Positions 25,230 through 35,296 are shown, numbered from the stretch's first letter. The stretch is DNA of 64,000 nt from Haloechinothrix halophila YIM 93223 (GCF_000504245.1 NZ_KI632509.1:681723-745722), one strand, 5' to 3'. A program made the numbers and translations. The notes: generated by a model from the letters alone, not told the origin.

Positions 25230-25440
25230 CAGAACGTCGCGAGTCGCACCTAAATCGCGCCGAGTCGCACCTTAGATGCCGCGAGTCCGGACTTGTGGCC
25301 GGGCGAGTCCCGCGTTCCGGTGCCGCGAGTTCCGACTTCGCGATCCGAGCGCCTCCTGGAAGGGGCCTCGTGCCCGGAAAGGTGCAACTCGCGGCGGATA
25401 GGGTGCAACTCGCCGTCATCAAGGTGCGACTCGCGGGGCC
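25230..25440. repeat. 21-bp repeat array, class B, arranged as inverted arms
   Basis: Five forward units (25230-25250, 25251-25271, 25272-25292, 25293-25313, 25314-25336) share a GCGAGTCGCACC-like core. Three inverted units (25378-25398, 25399-25419, 25420-25440) carry GGTGCGACTCGCGG. All but one are exactly 21 bp. Forward and inverted arms can base-pair around a 41-nt centre. The array begins 8 nt after the stop of the molybdopterin oxidoreductase and ends at the base before the stop codon of the convergent methyltransferase. Confidence 0.8.
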
Positions 25441-26115
25441 TCACCAGGCCTGGTCGAGGTCCGCGTGCTGGGTGATCCAGGTGTGCATGACGATGCCCGC
25501 CGCGACGCCCGCGTTGATCGAGCGGGTTGAGCCGAACTGCGCGATGGACACCGACACGTCGGCGGCTTCGCGTGCCTCGGCGGATAGCCCTGGCCCCTCC
25601 TGCCCGAACAGCAGCACGCACCGGCGGGGCAGCGTCGCGGTCTCGATCCGGCGCGCGCCGTGGGTGTTGTCCACAGCGACGATGGTCAGCTCCTCCGCTC
25701 GCGCGAAAGCCACCAGCCCGTCGACGGCTGGGTGATGGTGCAGGTGCTGGTATCGGTCGGTCACCATCGCGCCGCGCCGGTTCCACCGCCGCCTGCCGAC
25801 GATGTGCACCGCTGCCGCCGCGAAGGCGTTGGCCGTGCGGACGACGGTGCCGATGTTGTGGTCGTGCTGGAAGTTCTCGATCGCGACGTGGAACGGATGC
25901 CGCCTGCGGTCCACATCGGACACGATGGCCTCGCGTCGCCAGTAGCGGTACGGGTCGACGACGTTCCGGCGGTCGCCGTGCTCAAGCAGCTCGGGATCGT
26001 AACGCTCGTCGGTGGGCCACTCCCCCTGCCACGGTCCGACGCCGACCTCGTCCGGCCGGATCCACTCGGTGGGGCCAGCGGCGTCGTCCTGCTCGCCGGG
26101 CACGGCGTCAGACAC
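25441..26115 (-). CDS. SpoU/TrmH family RNA methyltransferase
   Basis: 224 aa. SPOUT motifs: motif 1 ENFQHDHNIGTVVRTANAF, motif 2 VLLFGQEGPGLS and motif 3 IAQFGSTRSINAGVAAGI, which form the trefoil knot binding S-adenosylmethionine. The Arg in NIGTVVRTA and the Glu of GQEGPG are typical catalytic-region residues. The family methylates 2'-O-ribose in tRNA or rRNA; the exact site is not deducible. It corresponds in position to M. tuberculosis Rv0380c and follows pyrE with a 4-nt gap, the last gene of a four-gene minus-strand run. Confidence 0.92.
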   Translation of the reverse strand: MSDAVPGEQDDAAGPTEWIRPDEVGVGPWQGEWPTDERYDPELLEHGDRRNVVDPYRYWRREAIVSDVDRRRHPFHVAIENFQHDHNIGTVVRTANAFAAAAVHIVGRRRWNRRGAMVTDRYQHLHHHPAVDGLVAFARAEELTIVAVDNTHGARRIETATLPRRCVLLFGQEGPGLSAEAREAADVSVSIAQFGSTRSINAGVAAGIVMHTWITQHADLDQAW

Positions 26116-26119
26116 CGGC

Positions 26120-26698
26120 TCAGGACAGCCCGAGGTCGTCGAGGCCTAGCAGCGACCGGTACGGCAGACCGTGCGCCTCGATGGCCTCCCGCGCCCCGGT
26201 GTCGCGGTCGACGATGGTGGCGACGCCGACGACCGAGGCGCCAGCCGCCTCGAGTGCGTCGACGGCGGCGAGCACGCTGCCACCGGTCGTCGAGGTGTCC
26301 TCCACGGCGAGCACCTGCTGCCCGGACACCTCGATGCCCTCGATGCGGCGCTGCAGGCCGTGGGTCTTGCTCGACTTGCGCACCACGAACGCGTCCAGCA
26401 CCACGCCGTCGGCAGCGGCGGAGTGCATCATCGCGCAGGCGACCGGGTCCGCGCCGAGCGTGAGCCCACCAGCGGCGACGTAGTCCCAATCGGACGTGAT
26501 CTGCCGCAGCAGCGTCCCGATCAGTGGCGCGGCGGCGTGGTGCAGCGTCGCGCGCCGCATGTCGACGTAGTAGTCGGCCTCCGCGCCGGACGAGAGCGTG
26601 ACCTTGCCTCTGACAACGGCGAGCTCCGTGACAAGGCGAGCCAACTCGGTCTTGGCCGCGAGGTCGATCCCACTACGTGATCCCGGAGCGTTCACCAC
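26120..26698 (-). CDS. pyrE: Orotate phosphoribosyltransferase
   Basis: 192 aa. Converts orotate and PRPP to orotidine 5'-phosphate in pyrimidine synthesis. The PRPP-binding loop is seen as VLAVEDTSTTGGSVL near residue 128, with the flexible loop Lys-containing RKSSKTHGLQRRIEG and the N-terminal substrate segment TLSSGAEADYYVDMRR. The Thr-Ser replacing the second acidic residue of the usual VEDVxTTG is a variant also known in actinobacterial PyrE. Placed between an SDR gene and a SpoU methyltransferase, as in the Rv0380c-Rv0383c region of M. tuberculosis. Confidence 0.95.
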   Translation of the reverse strand: MVNAPGSRSGIDLAAKTELARLVTELAVVRGKVTLSSGAEADYYVDMRRATLHHAAAPLIGTLLRQITSDWDYVAAGGLTLGADPVACAMMHSAAADGVVLDAFVVRKSSKTHGLQRRIEGIEVSGQQVLAVEDTSTTGGSVLAAVDALEAAGASVVGVATIVDRDTGAREAIEAHGLPYRSLLGLDDLGLS

Positions 26699-26720
26699 GC
26701 GGACAAGCCTCTCTATCTGA

Positions 26721-27494
26721 TCAGGTGCGGTTGCGTCGAGCAGCGAGTTTACCCGTCAGGGTGCGCAACACCGGCGGCGGCAGCGCCTTGCCGACACCGA
26801 CGATGGCCTGCCATCGCTTGCCGGGGATGGAGATTGTCTTGCTGCGTGCCAGGTCCTGCAGGCAGTCGCGCACCACGCGGTCGGCGTCCAGCCAGAGCAC
26901 GTCGGGGATCGCGTCGGTGTCGTCACCGGATCGGGCGTGGAACTCCGTCCGGGTGAATCCGGGGCACAGCGCGAGCATCCGCACCCCCGTGTCACCCAGC
27001 GACGCGGCCATGCCTTCGGTGAACGCGGTGACCCACGCCTTCGTCGCGCCGTAGGCGGCGCCGGTGCCAGGGAAGAACCCGGCAACGCTTGAGACGTTGA
27101 CGACAGCGCCCGTGCCGCGCTCGATCATGCCTGGCAGTGCGGCGTGCGTCAGCCGGAGCACGCTGGCGACGTTGACGTCGAGCTGCGACTGCAGCTGGTC
27201 GACACCCGTCTCGGTGAACCTGCCGTTGAGCCCGAAGCCCGCGTTGTTGACCAGCAGGTCTACCGGCTTCTCGCGCAGGGCGTCTTCGACGGTGCCGCGC
27301 TCCGCCGCGTCGGCCAGGTCAGCGGGCAGCACCTCGACGTCGATGCCGTGCCGCGCGGACAGCGCGGCCTCCATTGCCTTGAGCCGGTCGACACTGCGGG
27401 CGACGGCGATCAGGTCGTATCCCCGCGCGGCAAGCTGGCGGGCGAACTCGGCGCCGATGCCAGCGGTCGCCCCGGTAATCAACGCGGTAGGCAT
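26721..27494 (-). CDS. Short-chain dehydrogenase/reductase
   Basis: 257 aa classical-type SDR. The cofactor motif TGATAGIG is at residues 7-14, NNAG at about 88-91, the catalytic Ser in VNVSSVAGF and the Tyr-Lys pair in YGATKAWV. Arg residues after the second strand (VARSVDRL) suggest NADP(H). A short basic C-terminus (KLAARRNRT) may associate with the membrane. Substrate unknown. It is separated by 4 nt from the Rv0383c-like gene and by 22 nt from pyrE, so co-transcription is likely. Confidence 0.92.
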   Translation of the reverse strand: MPTALITGATAGIGAEFARQLAARGYDLIAVARSVDRLKAMEAALSARHGIDVEVLPADLADAAERGTVEDALREKPVDLLVNNAGFGLNGRFTETGVDQLQSQLDVNVASVLRLTHAALPGMIERGTGAVVNVSSVAGFFPGTGAAYGATKAWVTAFTEGMAASLGDTGVRMLALCPGFTRTEFHARSGDDTDAIPDVLWLDADRVVRDCLQDLARSKTISIPGKRWQAIVGVGKALPPPVLRTLTGKLAARRNRT

Positions 27495-27498
27495 GTCC

Positions 27499-28239
27499 TC
27501 AGCCTATGTCGCCGTGCGGCTTCTCATGCATGTGGTCGACGTGGCGGACGCCCTCCGGCGGGTCCTGCCAGACGTGTTTGCCACCCGCTTCGTCCTCTTC
27601 GGCCGGATCGATGATGTCCGCGATTTCCCCGACGTCGCGCAGCAGTCGCTCCAATCGGGACGGTCCGGCGTTCGGCGAAACGGCGGCGAGCACCCAGTCG
27701 TGCTCCATCCACACCACGCTGACGTCTCCGCCGAGTTCCCCCGCGGCGTCGATGAGTAGCTGCGAGATCACCGATCGGGCGGCTTCGACGTCGTCGGTGA
27801 AGGCGTAGCGCTGCCCTGCGGGACCGAGCAGATCGGGCATCTCGGAACGCTGGAACGGTACGCTCGCCAGCCACAGCTCGAGCAGAACCGGGAACGCCTT
27901 ACCGCAGCGCACCGCGACGACCGACGCCGGGATCTGCCGGTTGGCCTCGATGTCGAACACGTACACCGAGCGTCTGCCCTCGCTGGTGAACGTCGTGCCA
28001 GCGACGACGTTGACGGCGGCCTCGGCCCGGTAGTAGCCCATGGCGCCCTCGGTCCAGTGGCTGACCATGCGGGCGTCTTCCTCGGCGAACTGCCACCCGC
28101 GTAGGTCGGCCCAGCGCAGCCGTTCCCGGTTGCGCGAGCCTTCGCGGGCGCGGTCGACCGCGAGCAACGCCAGCCCCGTCACGAGGGCGATGAAGGCGAT
28201 GAGAAACCACATCCACGCCGGTATACCCACGGCGGACAC
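27499..28239 (-). CDS. Membrane-anchored protein similar to Rv0383c
   Basis: 246 aa, GTG start. One N-terminal membrane helix, [20 protein letters not shown], is followed by a mostly soluble domain with [18 protein letters not shown], then a ligand-like beta region ([21 protein letters not shown]) and a highly acidic, His-containing tail. No enzyme motif is recognised. Position and shape match the conserved secreted or membrane protein Rv0383c upstream of pyrE in M. tuberculosis (identification by synteny and general similarity). It heads the minus-strand run leading to pyrE and the SpoU methyltransferase. Confidence 0.8.
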   Translation of the reverse strand: MSAVGIPAWMWFLIAFIALVTGLALLAVDRAREGSRNRERLRWADLRGWQFAEEDARMVSHWTEGAMGYYRAEAAVNVVAGTTFTSEGRRSVYVFDIEANRQIPASVVAVRCGKAFPVLLELWLASVPFQRSEMPDLLGPAGQRYAFTDDVEAARSVISQLLIDAAGELGGDVSVVWMEHDWVLAAVSPNAGPSRLERLLRDVGEIADIIDPAEEDEAGGKHVWQDPPEGVRHVDHMHEKPHGDIG

Positions 28240-28322
28240 CCTATCGTCTGCTGGCGTGTTGTGACGTCAACCGCGCCGGGGCGTGCCTCAGCCGTGGGTA
28301 TCGGGCGGCGGATCGCGCTCCC

Positions 28323-29411
28323 CTATGCGCGCAGCTCGTAGAGGATGAAGAACGGATTGTCGATCGGGACCGTGCGGACATCGCCGAATCCCGCGTCCGC
28401 CGCGAGCTCCCGGAACCGTTCGTCGCCCATGCAGGTGCCGAGGCCAGCGCCGCCCTGCGCCAACGAGGTCGTCATGCAGTACAGCAGGCTGGCCGAGTAC
28501 ATCAGCCTGCCAACGGGGCCGATGTTCTCCTCGACCGACGACGAGGCGTTCATCTCCACGGCCACGTAGGTGCCGTCCGGGGTCAGGGTGTTGCGGATGG
28601 CCCGCAGCAGTCCAGCGGGGTCGGCGGAGTCGTGGACGACATCGAAGGTGGTCACCACGTCAAACGCGCCGGTGGGCAGATCGACACCGTCTCGCCGCTC
28701 GAACGTGACGCGGTCGGCGACACCCGCTTCCGCCGCGTTGCGACGGGCGCGGTCGAGCGAACCGGTGTGGATGTCGTACCCGGTGACCCGCGCCGATGGG
28801 AACGCATCGGCCAGCACGATCGCCGCTTGCCCGCTGCCGCACCCGACATCGGCCACGCTGCCGCCGTTCGAAAGCAGCCGCTTGACGTTCGACGTGCCGT
28901 CCAGCCAGTCCACCAGCCGCTGCTGCTGAAATGGTGCGCTCGCCCGCTCGATGGCCTCCCACGTCTCGTCCATGTACGCGCTCTGCGGAACGCCGCCGCC
29001 GGAACGGAACGCGGTGGCGACCTGCGGGGCGACGCTGATCCACGGAACGATGAACTCGAGGAAACCGCCGACGAAGAACGGGAAGCTGCTGTCGACAAGC
29101 GGTACGGCGTGTTCGACCGGGAGTTCGTAGCGGCTCGTGGCGGGGTCGTACGTGACGTACTCGGCCGCCGTCATGGAGTCAAGCCACTCCCGCAGGTAGC
29201 GCGGTTGCAGGCCCGTCGTGTCCGCGAGTTCGGCCACGGTCACCGGTCCGGCGTCGGCCAGCGCCCGGAACAGCCCGAGCCGGTCGCCGATCCACAGGGC
29301 GCCGCCGTGCAGCGCGGTGCCGATGTCACCGACCAGCTGTTGCACGAATTCCTCGACCTTGTCCTGGTCCGGCTCCGCGACGGCGGTGCGGGGTTGCGTC
29401 TCGGTGGTCAT
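28323..29411 (-). CDS. SAM-dependent methyltransferase with N-terminal winged helix
   Basis: 362 aa from the ATG at 29411, preceded by GAGGAG; the frame is open further upstream but that part crosses the operator repeats. Residues about 20-95 form a winged-helix dimerisation domain (TVAELADTTGLQPRYLREWL) and residues about 170-290 a class I Rossmann fold, with motif I VADVGCGSGQAAI and the acidic residue in VTGYDIHTGSL. The type (as in Rv2258c of M. tuberculosis) methylates small metabolites; substrate unknown. It is divergent from an AfsR-like activator, with four 11-bp direct repeats in the 136-nt gap, so it is a good candidate target of that regulator. Confidence 0.9.
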   Translation of the reverse strand: MTTETQPRTAVAEPDQDKVEEFVQQLVGDIGTALHGGALWIGDRLGLFRALADAGPVTVAELADTTGLQPRYLREWLDSMTAAEYVTYDPATSRYELPVEHAVPLVDSSFPFFVGGFLEFIVPWISVAPQVATAFRSGGGVPQSAYMDETWEAIERASAPFQQQRLVDWLDGTSNVKRLLSNGGSVADVGCGSGQAAIVLADAFPSARVTGYDIHTGSLDRARRNAAEAGVADRVTFERRDGVDLPTGAFDVVTTFDVVHDSADPAGLLRAIRNTLTPDGTYVAVEMNASSSVEENIGPVGRLMYSASLLYCMTTSLAQGGAGLGTCMGDERFRELAADAGFGDVRTVPIDNPFFILYELRA

Positions 29412-29468
29412 CGCGTGCTCCTCACTGTCGTGTCGTGTACGTGACACTCGGACCCTCGGGCACCGACC

Positions 29469-29512
29469 TTGTGGCGTCCTTGCGGCGGAGTTGCGGCGGA
29501 GTTGCGGCGAGT
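29469..29512 (+). promoter_or_regulatory. SARP-type operator: four 11-bp direct repeats
   Basis: TTGTGGCGTCC (29469), TTGCGGCGGAG (29480), TTGCGGCGGAG (29491) and TTGCGGCGAGT (29502) lie head to tail. Heptamers repeated at 11-bp spacing are the known binding architecture of SARP/AfsR regulators. The site lies between the methyltransferase gene and the AfsR-like gene and could act on either or both. Confidence 0.75.
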
Positions 29513-29547
29513 GTGGGCGCCAGGAATGAGGCATATGCTTAGTTTCG

Positions 29548-32532
29548 ATGCGGTTCCTCGTGTTGGGTCCGGTTGAGCTCGCGGGCGACGGGTGGACCGC
29601 CGGTGTGCCCAGCCGCAGGCGCCGGCTCCTGCTGGCCGCGCTGCTGGCACGACAAGGAGAGCTGGTCGGCGTCGATCAGCTGATCGACGCGCTGTGGGGC
29701 GCCGATCCGCCAGCCTCCGCGGGGCCATCCCTGCAAAGCCATGTGTCGCGACTCCGTGCCGAGTTGCGTGAGCTCGATTCCGAGCGGGACAGAATTGTGA
29801 CTCGCCGTGGGGCCTACGGGTTGGTGCTTGCTGATCACGATGAGATCGATGCGATCACCTTCGAGCAGGAAGTGCGGCGGGCGCGCGGGCGTGTCGATGA
29901 CGACCCGGCCACGGCGGTAGACCTTGTGGAGCATGCGCTCGCTCGCTGGCGTGGCCCGCCGTATGTTGACGCCGTCGATGCGGTCGAGGACGAGGTTCGC
30001 CGGTTGTGGTCGGTGCACCGCATGGCTTGCGACGTGCGCGTCGAAGGGCTGCTCGCCGCCGGGCGCGCCGACACGGTGCTCGGCGAGTTGCAGGCGCGGC
30101 TTGAGCAGGATCCGCTGGACGAACGGGCGGCTGGTCAGCTCATGCTCGCGCTGTTCCATTCGGGGCGGCAGGCCGAGGCGATCGGCGTGTTCCACGACTA
30201 CCGCCGCAGGCTCGGTGATGAGCTGGGGGTCGACCCCTCGCCGTGGTTGCGGGACCGCTATGACGCGCTGGTGCGGCAGGACGAGGGCCTGGTGGCTCCC
30301 CCTGCTTCGAGCAACGCCTCGGCAGGCCGGGAGCGAACTCCGTCCGGGCTGCTTGTGGGGGCGGCAACCAGCTTCGTGGGACGGGACGCCGCCGTCGCCG
30401 ACGTCGCCTCGCTCGTGACGTCGCGGTCTCTTGTCACGCTGACGGGCCCCGGTGGAGTCGGCAAGACCCGGCTGGCCGAGGCGGTCGGCGAGGCAGTGTC
30501 CGGTGTGTTCGACGACGTCATCGCGCTCCGGCTTGCCGCGATGCGGGACCCGTCCGCACTGGGGGCGGCGGTCGCCGGTGCCTGCGGCATCGTGCCCGGG
30601 GAGGACACCGCGATTCGGGACACGCTGGTAGAGGCCTTGCGAGGTCGCGAGGTGCTGCTGATCGCGGACAACTGCGAGCACCTGCTGCCCGACGTCGCCG
30701 AGCTGGTCGAGTACCTCCTCGGACGCTGCCCGCATCTGACGGTGCTGGCGACGTCCCGGGAACGTCTCGCGGTGCGCGGCGAGCACCGGTGGCCGGTCAC
30801 CCCGCTGCGGCTCCCTGCCGTGACTCATGCGGTGACCCTCGATGAGGTGTGGGACAGCCCCGCCGTGCGGGTGTTTCGCGATCGTGCCGAGGCAGCTGAT
30901 CCGGCCTTCGAGCTGACCGGTGACAACGCGGCGGTGGTCACCGAGGTCTGCCGGCGGCTCGATGGGCTGCCGCTCGCGCTGGAACTGGCCGCCGCCCGCG
31001 TCGCGGCATTCACCGTTGCCGAACTCGCGCGACGGCTCGACGAACGCTTCGCGCTGTTGACCACGGGGCCGCCGCACGATGGCGGCAGGCACCGGACCTT
31101 GCGGGACGTCGTCGCGTGGTCGTACGAGCTGCTTACCCGGGAGGAGGCTGACCTGTTCGACCGGCTCAGCGTCTTCGCGGGCGGGTTCACCCTGGACGCC
31201 GCCGAAGAGGTCGCGGGAGGAGGTGCGGAAGATCCCGGCGCGGTAGCGGCCAGGCTGGCGGCGCTCGTCGACTGCTCCATGGTGGCGCGCTCCGGGTCGC
31301 GCTACGTCGTGCTGGAGACGTTGCGCCTGTACGGCGCCGATCGGCTCGCGGAGCGTGGGCAGGTCGATGCGGCGAAGCGTGCTCATGCCCGGTTCTTCGC
31401 GCGGTTCAGCCAGCAGGCTGACCCCGGCATCCGGGGCGCGGACGACGACGTCTGGGTGCCCCGGGTGGAAGCGGAGCTGGACAACCTGCGGGCGGCGCAC
31501 CGCTGGGCGGTGGACAGCGGCGACGCGGACCTCGCGTTGCGCGTGTCGGCGCCGCTGGGGCTCTACGGCGGCTGGTGGCTGGTCGACGAGGTCACCACAT
31601 GGGCGGAAGAAGCGGCCGATATTCCCGGCGCCGAGGGGCATCCGCTGCTGCCGGTCGCCTACGGTGCCGCGGCGCACGGCGCGGGTAACCGTGGTCAGCT
31701 CGAACGTTCCGCGGCACTCGCCCGGCAGGGGCTCGCCGCCGCGTCCGAGGACGACCCGGCGCGGATTCTCCCGCTCAGGGCGCTGAGCCTGGTGGCGTTC
31801 TTCCAGGGCACGCTCGAGATGAGTAGTCAGCTAGAGGCCGAAGTGCGCGACCTCGCCGAGGCCGTAGGCGACCGCTATCACGTCGCCTACGCCTGGGTGA
31901 TGTGGACGCTCATCGCGACCTACCGGGGCGAGGCGGATGCGGCGCTGGCGGCCGCGCGCCGCGCCGGTCAGGAAGCGGCGGCGCTCGGCAACACCCATAT
32001 GCGGGCGTTGACCGCCTACTGCCGGGGCGAGGCCCTTGCGCCGCAGGACCCGGACGCCGCCGTGCCCTGGCTCGACGAGGCTGTTGGCGCCGCCCACGAG
32101 ATCGGAACGCGCCTGGTGGAAGCCATCGCCCTTGTCACCCGGTCGTCGGTCAGGGCAGAGCGCGGTGATCCCGACGCGGCATTGGCGTCGTTCTGGGAGG
32201 CCATCGACCGGCTGCGCAGGGGCGGGGACTGGACCCACCAGTGGACGACGCTGCGCAACCTGGTGTTCCTGCTGGTTCGGCTGGGTACTGCGGAGGCAGC
32301 CGAAGCCGCTGCCGGGTTGATCGGGGCGCTGGAGACCTCAGCGACGGCTGCCCAGGTCTACGGCGCTGACGCGGCGCGGCTTCGTGCCGTAACCGCGCAG
32401 CTGCGCGACCGGCTGGGAAAGGTGGGCTTCGACGCCGAGTATGAGCGCGGTCGGCGGATGACCGACCCCGATGCCGTCGACGTCGCCCTCACCACGATCG
32501 ACAGGATGCGAGGGGCGGCGACGCGCGGCTGA
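29548..32532 (+). CDS. AfsR/SARP-family transcriptional regulator with NB-ARC and TPR domains
   Basis: 994 aa. Residues 1-95 are an OmpR-like winged helix (VPSRRRRLLLAALLARQGELV, then SLQSHVSRLRAEL), 96-245 the bacterial transcriptional activation domain (LYHSGR-like LALFHSGRQAEAIGVFHDYR, then LGVDPSPWLRDRY). An NB-ARC STAND ATPase follows: Walker A GPGGVGKTRLAE near residue 300, Walker B VLLIADNCEHLL and RLDGLPLALELAAARV. The C-terminal 400 residues are helical TPR-like repeats. This large-SARP layout is that of AfsR, which activates secondary metabolism or stress genes when the sensor part is triggered. A TATGCT box at 29534 is a possible -10. It is not beside a biosynthetic cluster; the divergent methyltransferase is its nearest likely target. 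Confidence 0.93.
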   Translation: MRFLVLGPVELAGDGWTAGVPSRRRRLLLAALLARQGELVGVDQLIDALWGADPPASAGPSLQSHVSRLRAELRELDSERDRIVTRRGAYGLVLADHDEIDAITFEQEVRRARGRVDDDPATAVDLVEHALARWRGPPYVDAVDAVEDEVRRLWSVHRMACDVRVEGLLAAGRADTVLGELQARLEQDPLDERAAGQLMLALFHSGRQAEAIGVFHDYRRRLGDELGVDPSPWLRDRYDALVRQDEGLVAPPASSNASAGRERTPSGLLVGAATSFVGRDAAVADVASLVTSRSLVTLTGPGGVGKTRLAEAVGEAVSGVFDDVIALRLAAMRDPSALGAAVAGACGIVPGEDTAIRDTLVEALRGREVLLIADNCEHLLPDVAELVEYLLGRCPHLTVLATSRERLAVRGEHRWPVTPLRLPAVTHAVTLDEVWDSPAVRVFRDRAEAADPAFELTGDNAAVVTEVCRRLDGLPLALELAAARVAAFTVAELARRLDERFALLTTGPPHDGGRHRTLRDVVAWSYELLTREEADLFDRLSVFAGGFTLDAAEEVAGGGAEDPGAVAARLAALVDCSMVARSGSRYVVLETLRLYGADRLAERGQVDAAKRAHARFFARFSQQADPGIRGADDDVWVPRVEAELDNLRAAHRWAVDSGDADLALRVSAPLGLYGGWWLVDEVTTWAEEAADIPGAEGHPLLPVAYGAAAHGAGNRGQLERSAALARQGLAAASEDDPARILPLRALSLVAFFQGTLEMSSQLEAEVRDLAEAVGDRYHVAYAWVMWTLIATYRGEADAALAAARRAGQEAAALGNTHMRALTAYCRGEALAPQDPDAAVPWLDEAVGAAHEIGTRLVEAIALVTRSSVRAERGDPDAALASFWEAIDRLRRGGDWTHQWTTLRNLVFLLVRLGTAEAAEAAAGLIGALETSATAAQVYGADAARLRAVTAQLRDRLGKVGFDAEYERGRRMTDPDAVDVALTTIDRMRGAATRG

Positions 32533-32565
32533 GCCGTCGTCGCGGCACCACAGCCGCGCCACAAG

Positions 32566-32585
32566 CGGCACACAAGGATGTGCCG
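32566..32585 (+). terminator. Small hairpin after the AfsR-like gene
   Basis: CGGCACA (32566-32572) pairs perfectly with TGTGCCG (32579-32585) around a six-base loop, 34 nt after the stop. It lacks a T-tract. A modest terminator between this gene and the convergent clpB gene. Confidence 0.45.
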
Positions 32586-32695
32586 CCATGGCTCCGGTGT
32601 TCACTCACCCGCATCCGACATGAGGAGGGATGAACCGTGACGATCACCCGCATCGGCCATCGACGGCGGACGACACACCTGGCGCGGTGGGGCGC

Positions 32696-35296
32696 TCAGC
32701 CCCGCGACACCACCAGCGTGTCGGCGGCGGCGTTGTCCGCGGGGACGTCGACACGCACCGTGTCGCCATCGCGGATGTCACCCGACAGCAGCGCCTTCGC
32801 GAGCTGGTCGCCGATCGCCGACTGCACCAGCCGCCGCAGCGGCCGCGCACCGTAGATCGGATCGAACCCGCTGACGGCCAGCCACTCCCGCGCGGCGTCC
32901 GTGACATCCAGCGTGAGCCTGCGCTGCGCCAGCCGCTCGCCGAGCCGCGCGACCTGGATGTCCACAATGGCCGCGAGTTGCTCTGTGCCGAGTGAGTGGA
33001 ACACCACGATGTCGTCCAGCCGGTTCAGGAACTCCGGCTTGAAGTGCTGCTGCACCACCGACAGCACGGCGTCCGAGCGCTGTTTCTCATCGAGTGAGGC
33101 ATCAGCGATCGCCTGCGAGCCGAGGTTCGACGTCAACACCAGGATGGTGTTGCGGAAGTCGACCGTGCGGCCCTGACCGTCGGTGAGCCTGCCGTCGTCG
33201 AGCACCTGCAGCAGCACGTCGAAGACATCGGCGTGCGCCTTCTCCACCTCGTCGAGCAGCACCACGGTGTACGGCCTGCGCCGCACCGACTCGGTGAGCT
33301 GCCCGCCCTGGTCGTAGCCGACGTAGCCGGGCGGCGCCCCGACGAGGCGAGCCACCGAGTGCTTTTCGGAGTACTCGCTCATGTCGATGCGCATCATGGC
33401 GCGCTCGTCGTCGAACAGGAACTCCGCGAGCGCCTTGGCCAGCTCGGTCTTACCGACACCGGTCGGCCCGAGGAAGAGGAACGACCCAGTCGGCCGGTCG
33501 GGATCGGCGACCCCTGCGCGCGCCCTGCGCACCGCGTCGGAGACCGCGGTGACGGCCTCGGACTGGCCGACCACCCGCTTGCCGAGTTCCTCTTCCATCC
33601 GCAGCAGCTTGCCGGTCTCGCCTTCAAGCAGCCTGCCTGCCGGGATGCCGGTCCACGCGCTGACCACGTCGGCGACATCATCAGCCCCGACCTCTTCCTT
33701 GAGCATCACCTGCTGGCCCGGCGCGGAGGCCGTCTCCTGCTCGGCAGTCGCGAGCTCCTTCTCCAGCGCGGGGATCTTGCCGTAGCGGAGTTCGGCCGCG
33801 CGCCCGAGGTCGGCGTCGCGCTCCGCGCGTTCCGCTTCGCCGCGCAGCCGCTCCAGCTCTTCCTTGAGGTCGCGGATCTTGTCGATGGAGCCCTTCTCGT
33901 TTTGCCAACGCGCCGTGAGGGTGGACAACTCCTCGCGCTTCTCGGCCAGCTCACCGCGCAGTGCCGCCAGCCGCTCCCGCGAGGCGGGGTCGCTCTCCTT
34001 CGACAGCGCCATCTCCTCGATCTCGAGGCGGCGCACGGCGCGCTCCACCTCGTCGATCTCTACCGGCCGGGAGTCGATCTCCATCCGCAGCCGGGACGCC
34101 GCCTCGTCGACGAGGTCGATCGCCTTGTCCGGCAGGAACCGCGCTGTGATGTAGCGATCGGATAGCGTTGCCGCCGCGACAAGCGCCGCGTCGGTGATGC
34201 GGACACCGTGGTGGACCTCGTAGCGCTCCTTGAGCCCGCGCAGGATGCCGATGGTGTCCTCAGCGGACGGCTCACCGACCAGCACCTGCTGGAAACGGCG
34301 CTCCAGCGCGGCGTCCTTCTCGATGTGGCCTCGGTACTCGTCCAGCGTGGTCGCGCCGACCATGCGGAGTTCGCCGCGCGCCAGCATCGGCTTGATCATG
34401 TTGCCCGCGTCCATGGCACCCTCGCCGGTCGCGCCAGCGCCGACGATGGTGTGCAGTTCGTCGATGAAGGTGATGATCTGGCCCGCGGAGTCGGCGATCT
34501 CTTTGAGCACCGCCTTGAGGCGTTCCTCGAACTCGCCCCGGTATTTCGCGCCGGCGACCATCGAGCCGAGGTCAAGTGCGACGACGCGCTTGCCGCGCAG
34601 CGACTCCGGCACGTCACCGGCGACGATGCGCTGTGCGAGCCCCTCGACGATGGCTGTCTTACCGACGCCGGGCTCGCCGATCAGCACCGGGTTGTTCTTG
34701 GTGCGGCGGCTCAGCACCTGCACCACGCGGCGGATCTCGGTGTCGCGGCCGATCACCGGGTCCAGGTCGCCCTTGCGTGCCCGGTCGGTGAGGTCGACGC
34801 CGTATTTCTCCAGCGCCTGGTAGGTGCCTTCTGGGTCGGGGCTCGTCACCCGCGCGGACCCACGCACCTGCGTGAACGCTTCCCGCAGTGCCTCGGGCGT
34901 CGCGTTGTGGCGCTTGAGCAGGTCGGCGACCTGCCCGCCTTCGGCGGCCAGCCCGACGAGCAGGTGCTCGGTGGAGACGTACTCGTCACCCAGCTCGGTG
35001 GCGAGCTGCTGTGCCTTGGTCAGCGCCTTGAGCGCGTTGGCGTCGAACTGCGGTGTGGCCACCGTCGCGCCGGTCGCGGTCGGCAGCGACCGCGTGATCG
35101 GTTCCAGCTCGGTGTGCACCTGCTCCGGATCGGCCCCGACGGCCGTGAGCAGGGGGCCGGCGATGCCGTCGCCTTGCGCCAGCAGCGCGCCGAGCAGGTG
35201 TGCTGACGTCACGTCGGGGTTGCCCGCTACCGTCGCCGCCTGCGCCGCGGACGAGATGGCCTGCTGCGTCTTGGTTGTCGGGTTGAAAGCGTCCAT
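32696..35296 (-). CDS. clpB: ATP-dependent disaggregase ClpB (Hsp100)
   Basis: 866 aa. Hexameric AAA+ chaperone that, with DnaK-DnaJ-GrpE, extracts proteins from aggregates. Order of domains: Clp-N repeats (1-150), NBD1 with Walker [10 protein letters not shown] near residue 205, the coiled-coil M domain (about 400-525, rich in [14 protein letters not shown]-like helices), and NBD2 with GPTGVGKTE near 605 and sensor regions SNLGSQAI. The C-terminal subdomain ends normally. Two HAIR-like inverted repeats 70-120 nt upstream indicate repression by HspR, whose gene lies 7 kb away in this window. Same relative location as Rv0384c. Confidence 0.97.
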   Translation of the reverse strand: MDAFNPTTKTQQAISSAAQAATVAGNPDVTSAHLLGALLAQGDGIAGPLLTAVGADPEQVHTELEPITRSLPTATGATVATPQFDANALKALTKAQQLATELGDEYVSTEHLLVGLAAEGGQVADLLKRHNATPEALREAFTQVRGSARVTSPDPEGTYQALEKYGVDLTDRARKGDLDPVIGRDTEIRRVVQVLSRRTKNNPVLIGEPGVGKTAIVEGLAQRIVAGDVPESLRGKRVVALDLGSMVAGAKYRGEFEERLKAVLKEIADSAGQIITFIDELHTIVGAGATGEGAMDAGNMIKPMLARGELRMVGATTLDEYRGHIEKDAALERRFQQVLVGEPSAEDTIGILRGLKERYEVHHGVRITDAALVAAATLSDRYITARFLPDKAIDLVDEAASRLRMEIDSRPVEIDEVERAVRRLEIEEMALSKESDPASRERLAALRGELAEKREELSTLTARWQNEKGSIDKIRDLKEELERLRGEAERAERDADLGRAAELRYGKIPALEKELATAEQETASAPGQQVMLKEEVGADDVADVVSAWTGIPAGRLLEGETGKLLRMEEELGKRVVGQSEAVTAVSDAVRRARAGVADPDRPTGSFLFLGPTGVGKTELAKALAEFLFDDERAMMRIDMSEYSEKHSVARLVGAPPGYVGYDQGGQLTESVRRRPYTVVLLDEVEKAHADVFDVLLQVLDDGRLTDGQGRTVDFRNTILVLTSNLGSQAIADASLDEKQRSDAVLSVVQQHFKPEFLNRLDDIVVFHSLGTEQLAAIVDIQVARLGERLAQRRLTLDVTDAAREWLAVSGFDPIYGARPLRRLVQSAIGDQLAKALLSGDIRDGDTVRVDVPADNAAADTLVVSRG

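Noticed and set aside
23336-25249. A 637-codon frame opposite the molybdopterin oxidoreductase
   Set aside because: Composition typical of antisense frames (His/Arg/Gln-rich); the plus-strand gene has clear cofactor motifs.
29539-31677. A 712-codon frame opposite the AfsR-like gene
   Set aside because: No recognisable domain and it would cover the divergent promoter and the regulator's DNA-binding domain.
32630-32995. A plus-strand frame with an excellent ribosome site (GAGGAGG) that enters the end of clpB
   Set aside because: The predicted peptide is Arg/Ser/Thr-rich and most of it is antisense to clpB. It may be the start of a decayed gene, but I cannot support a product.
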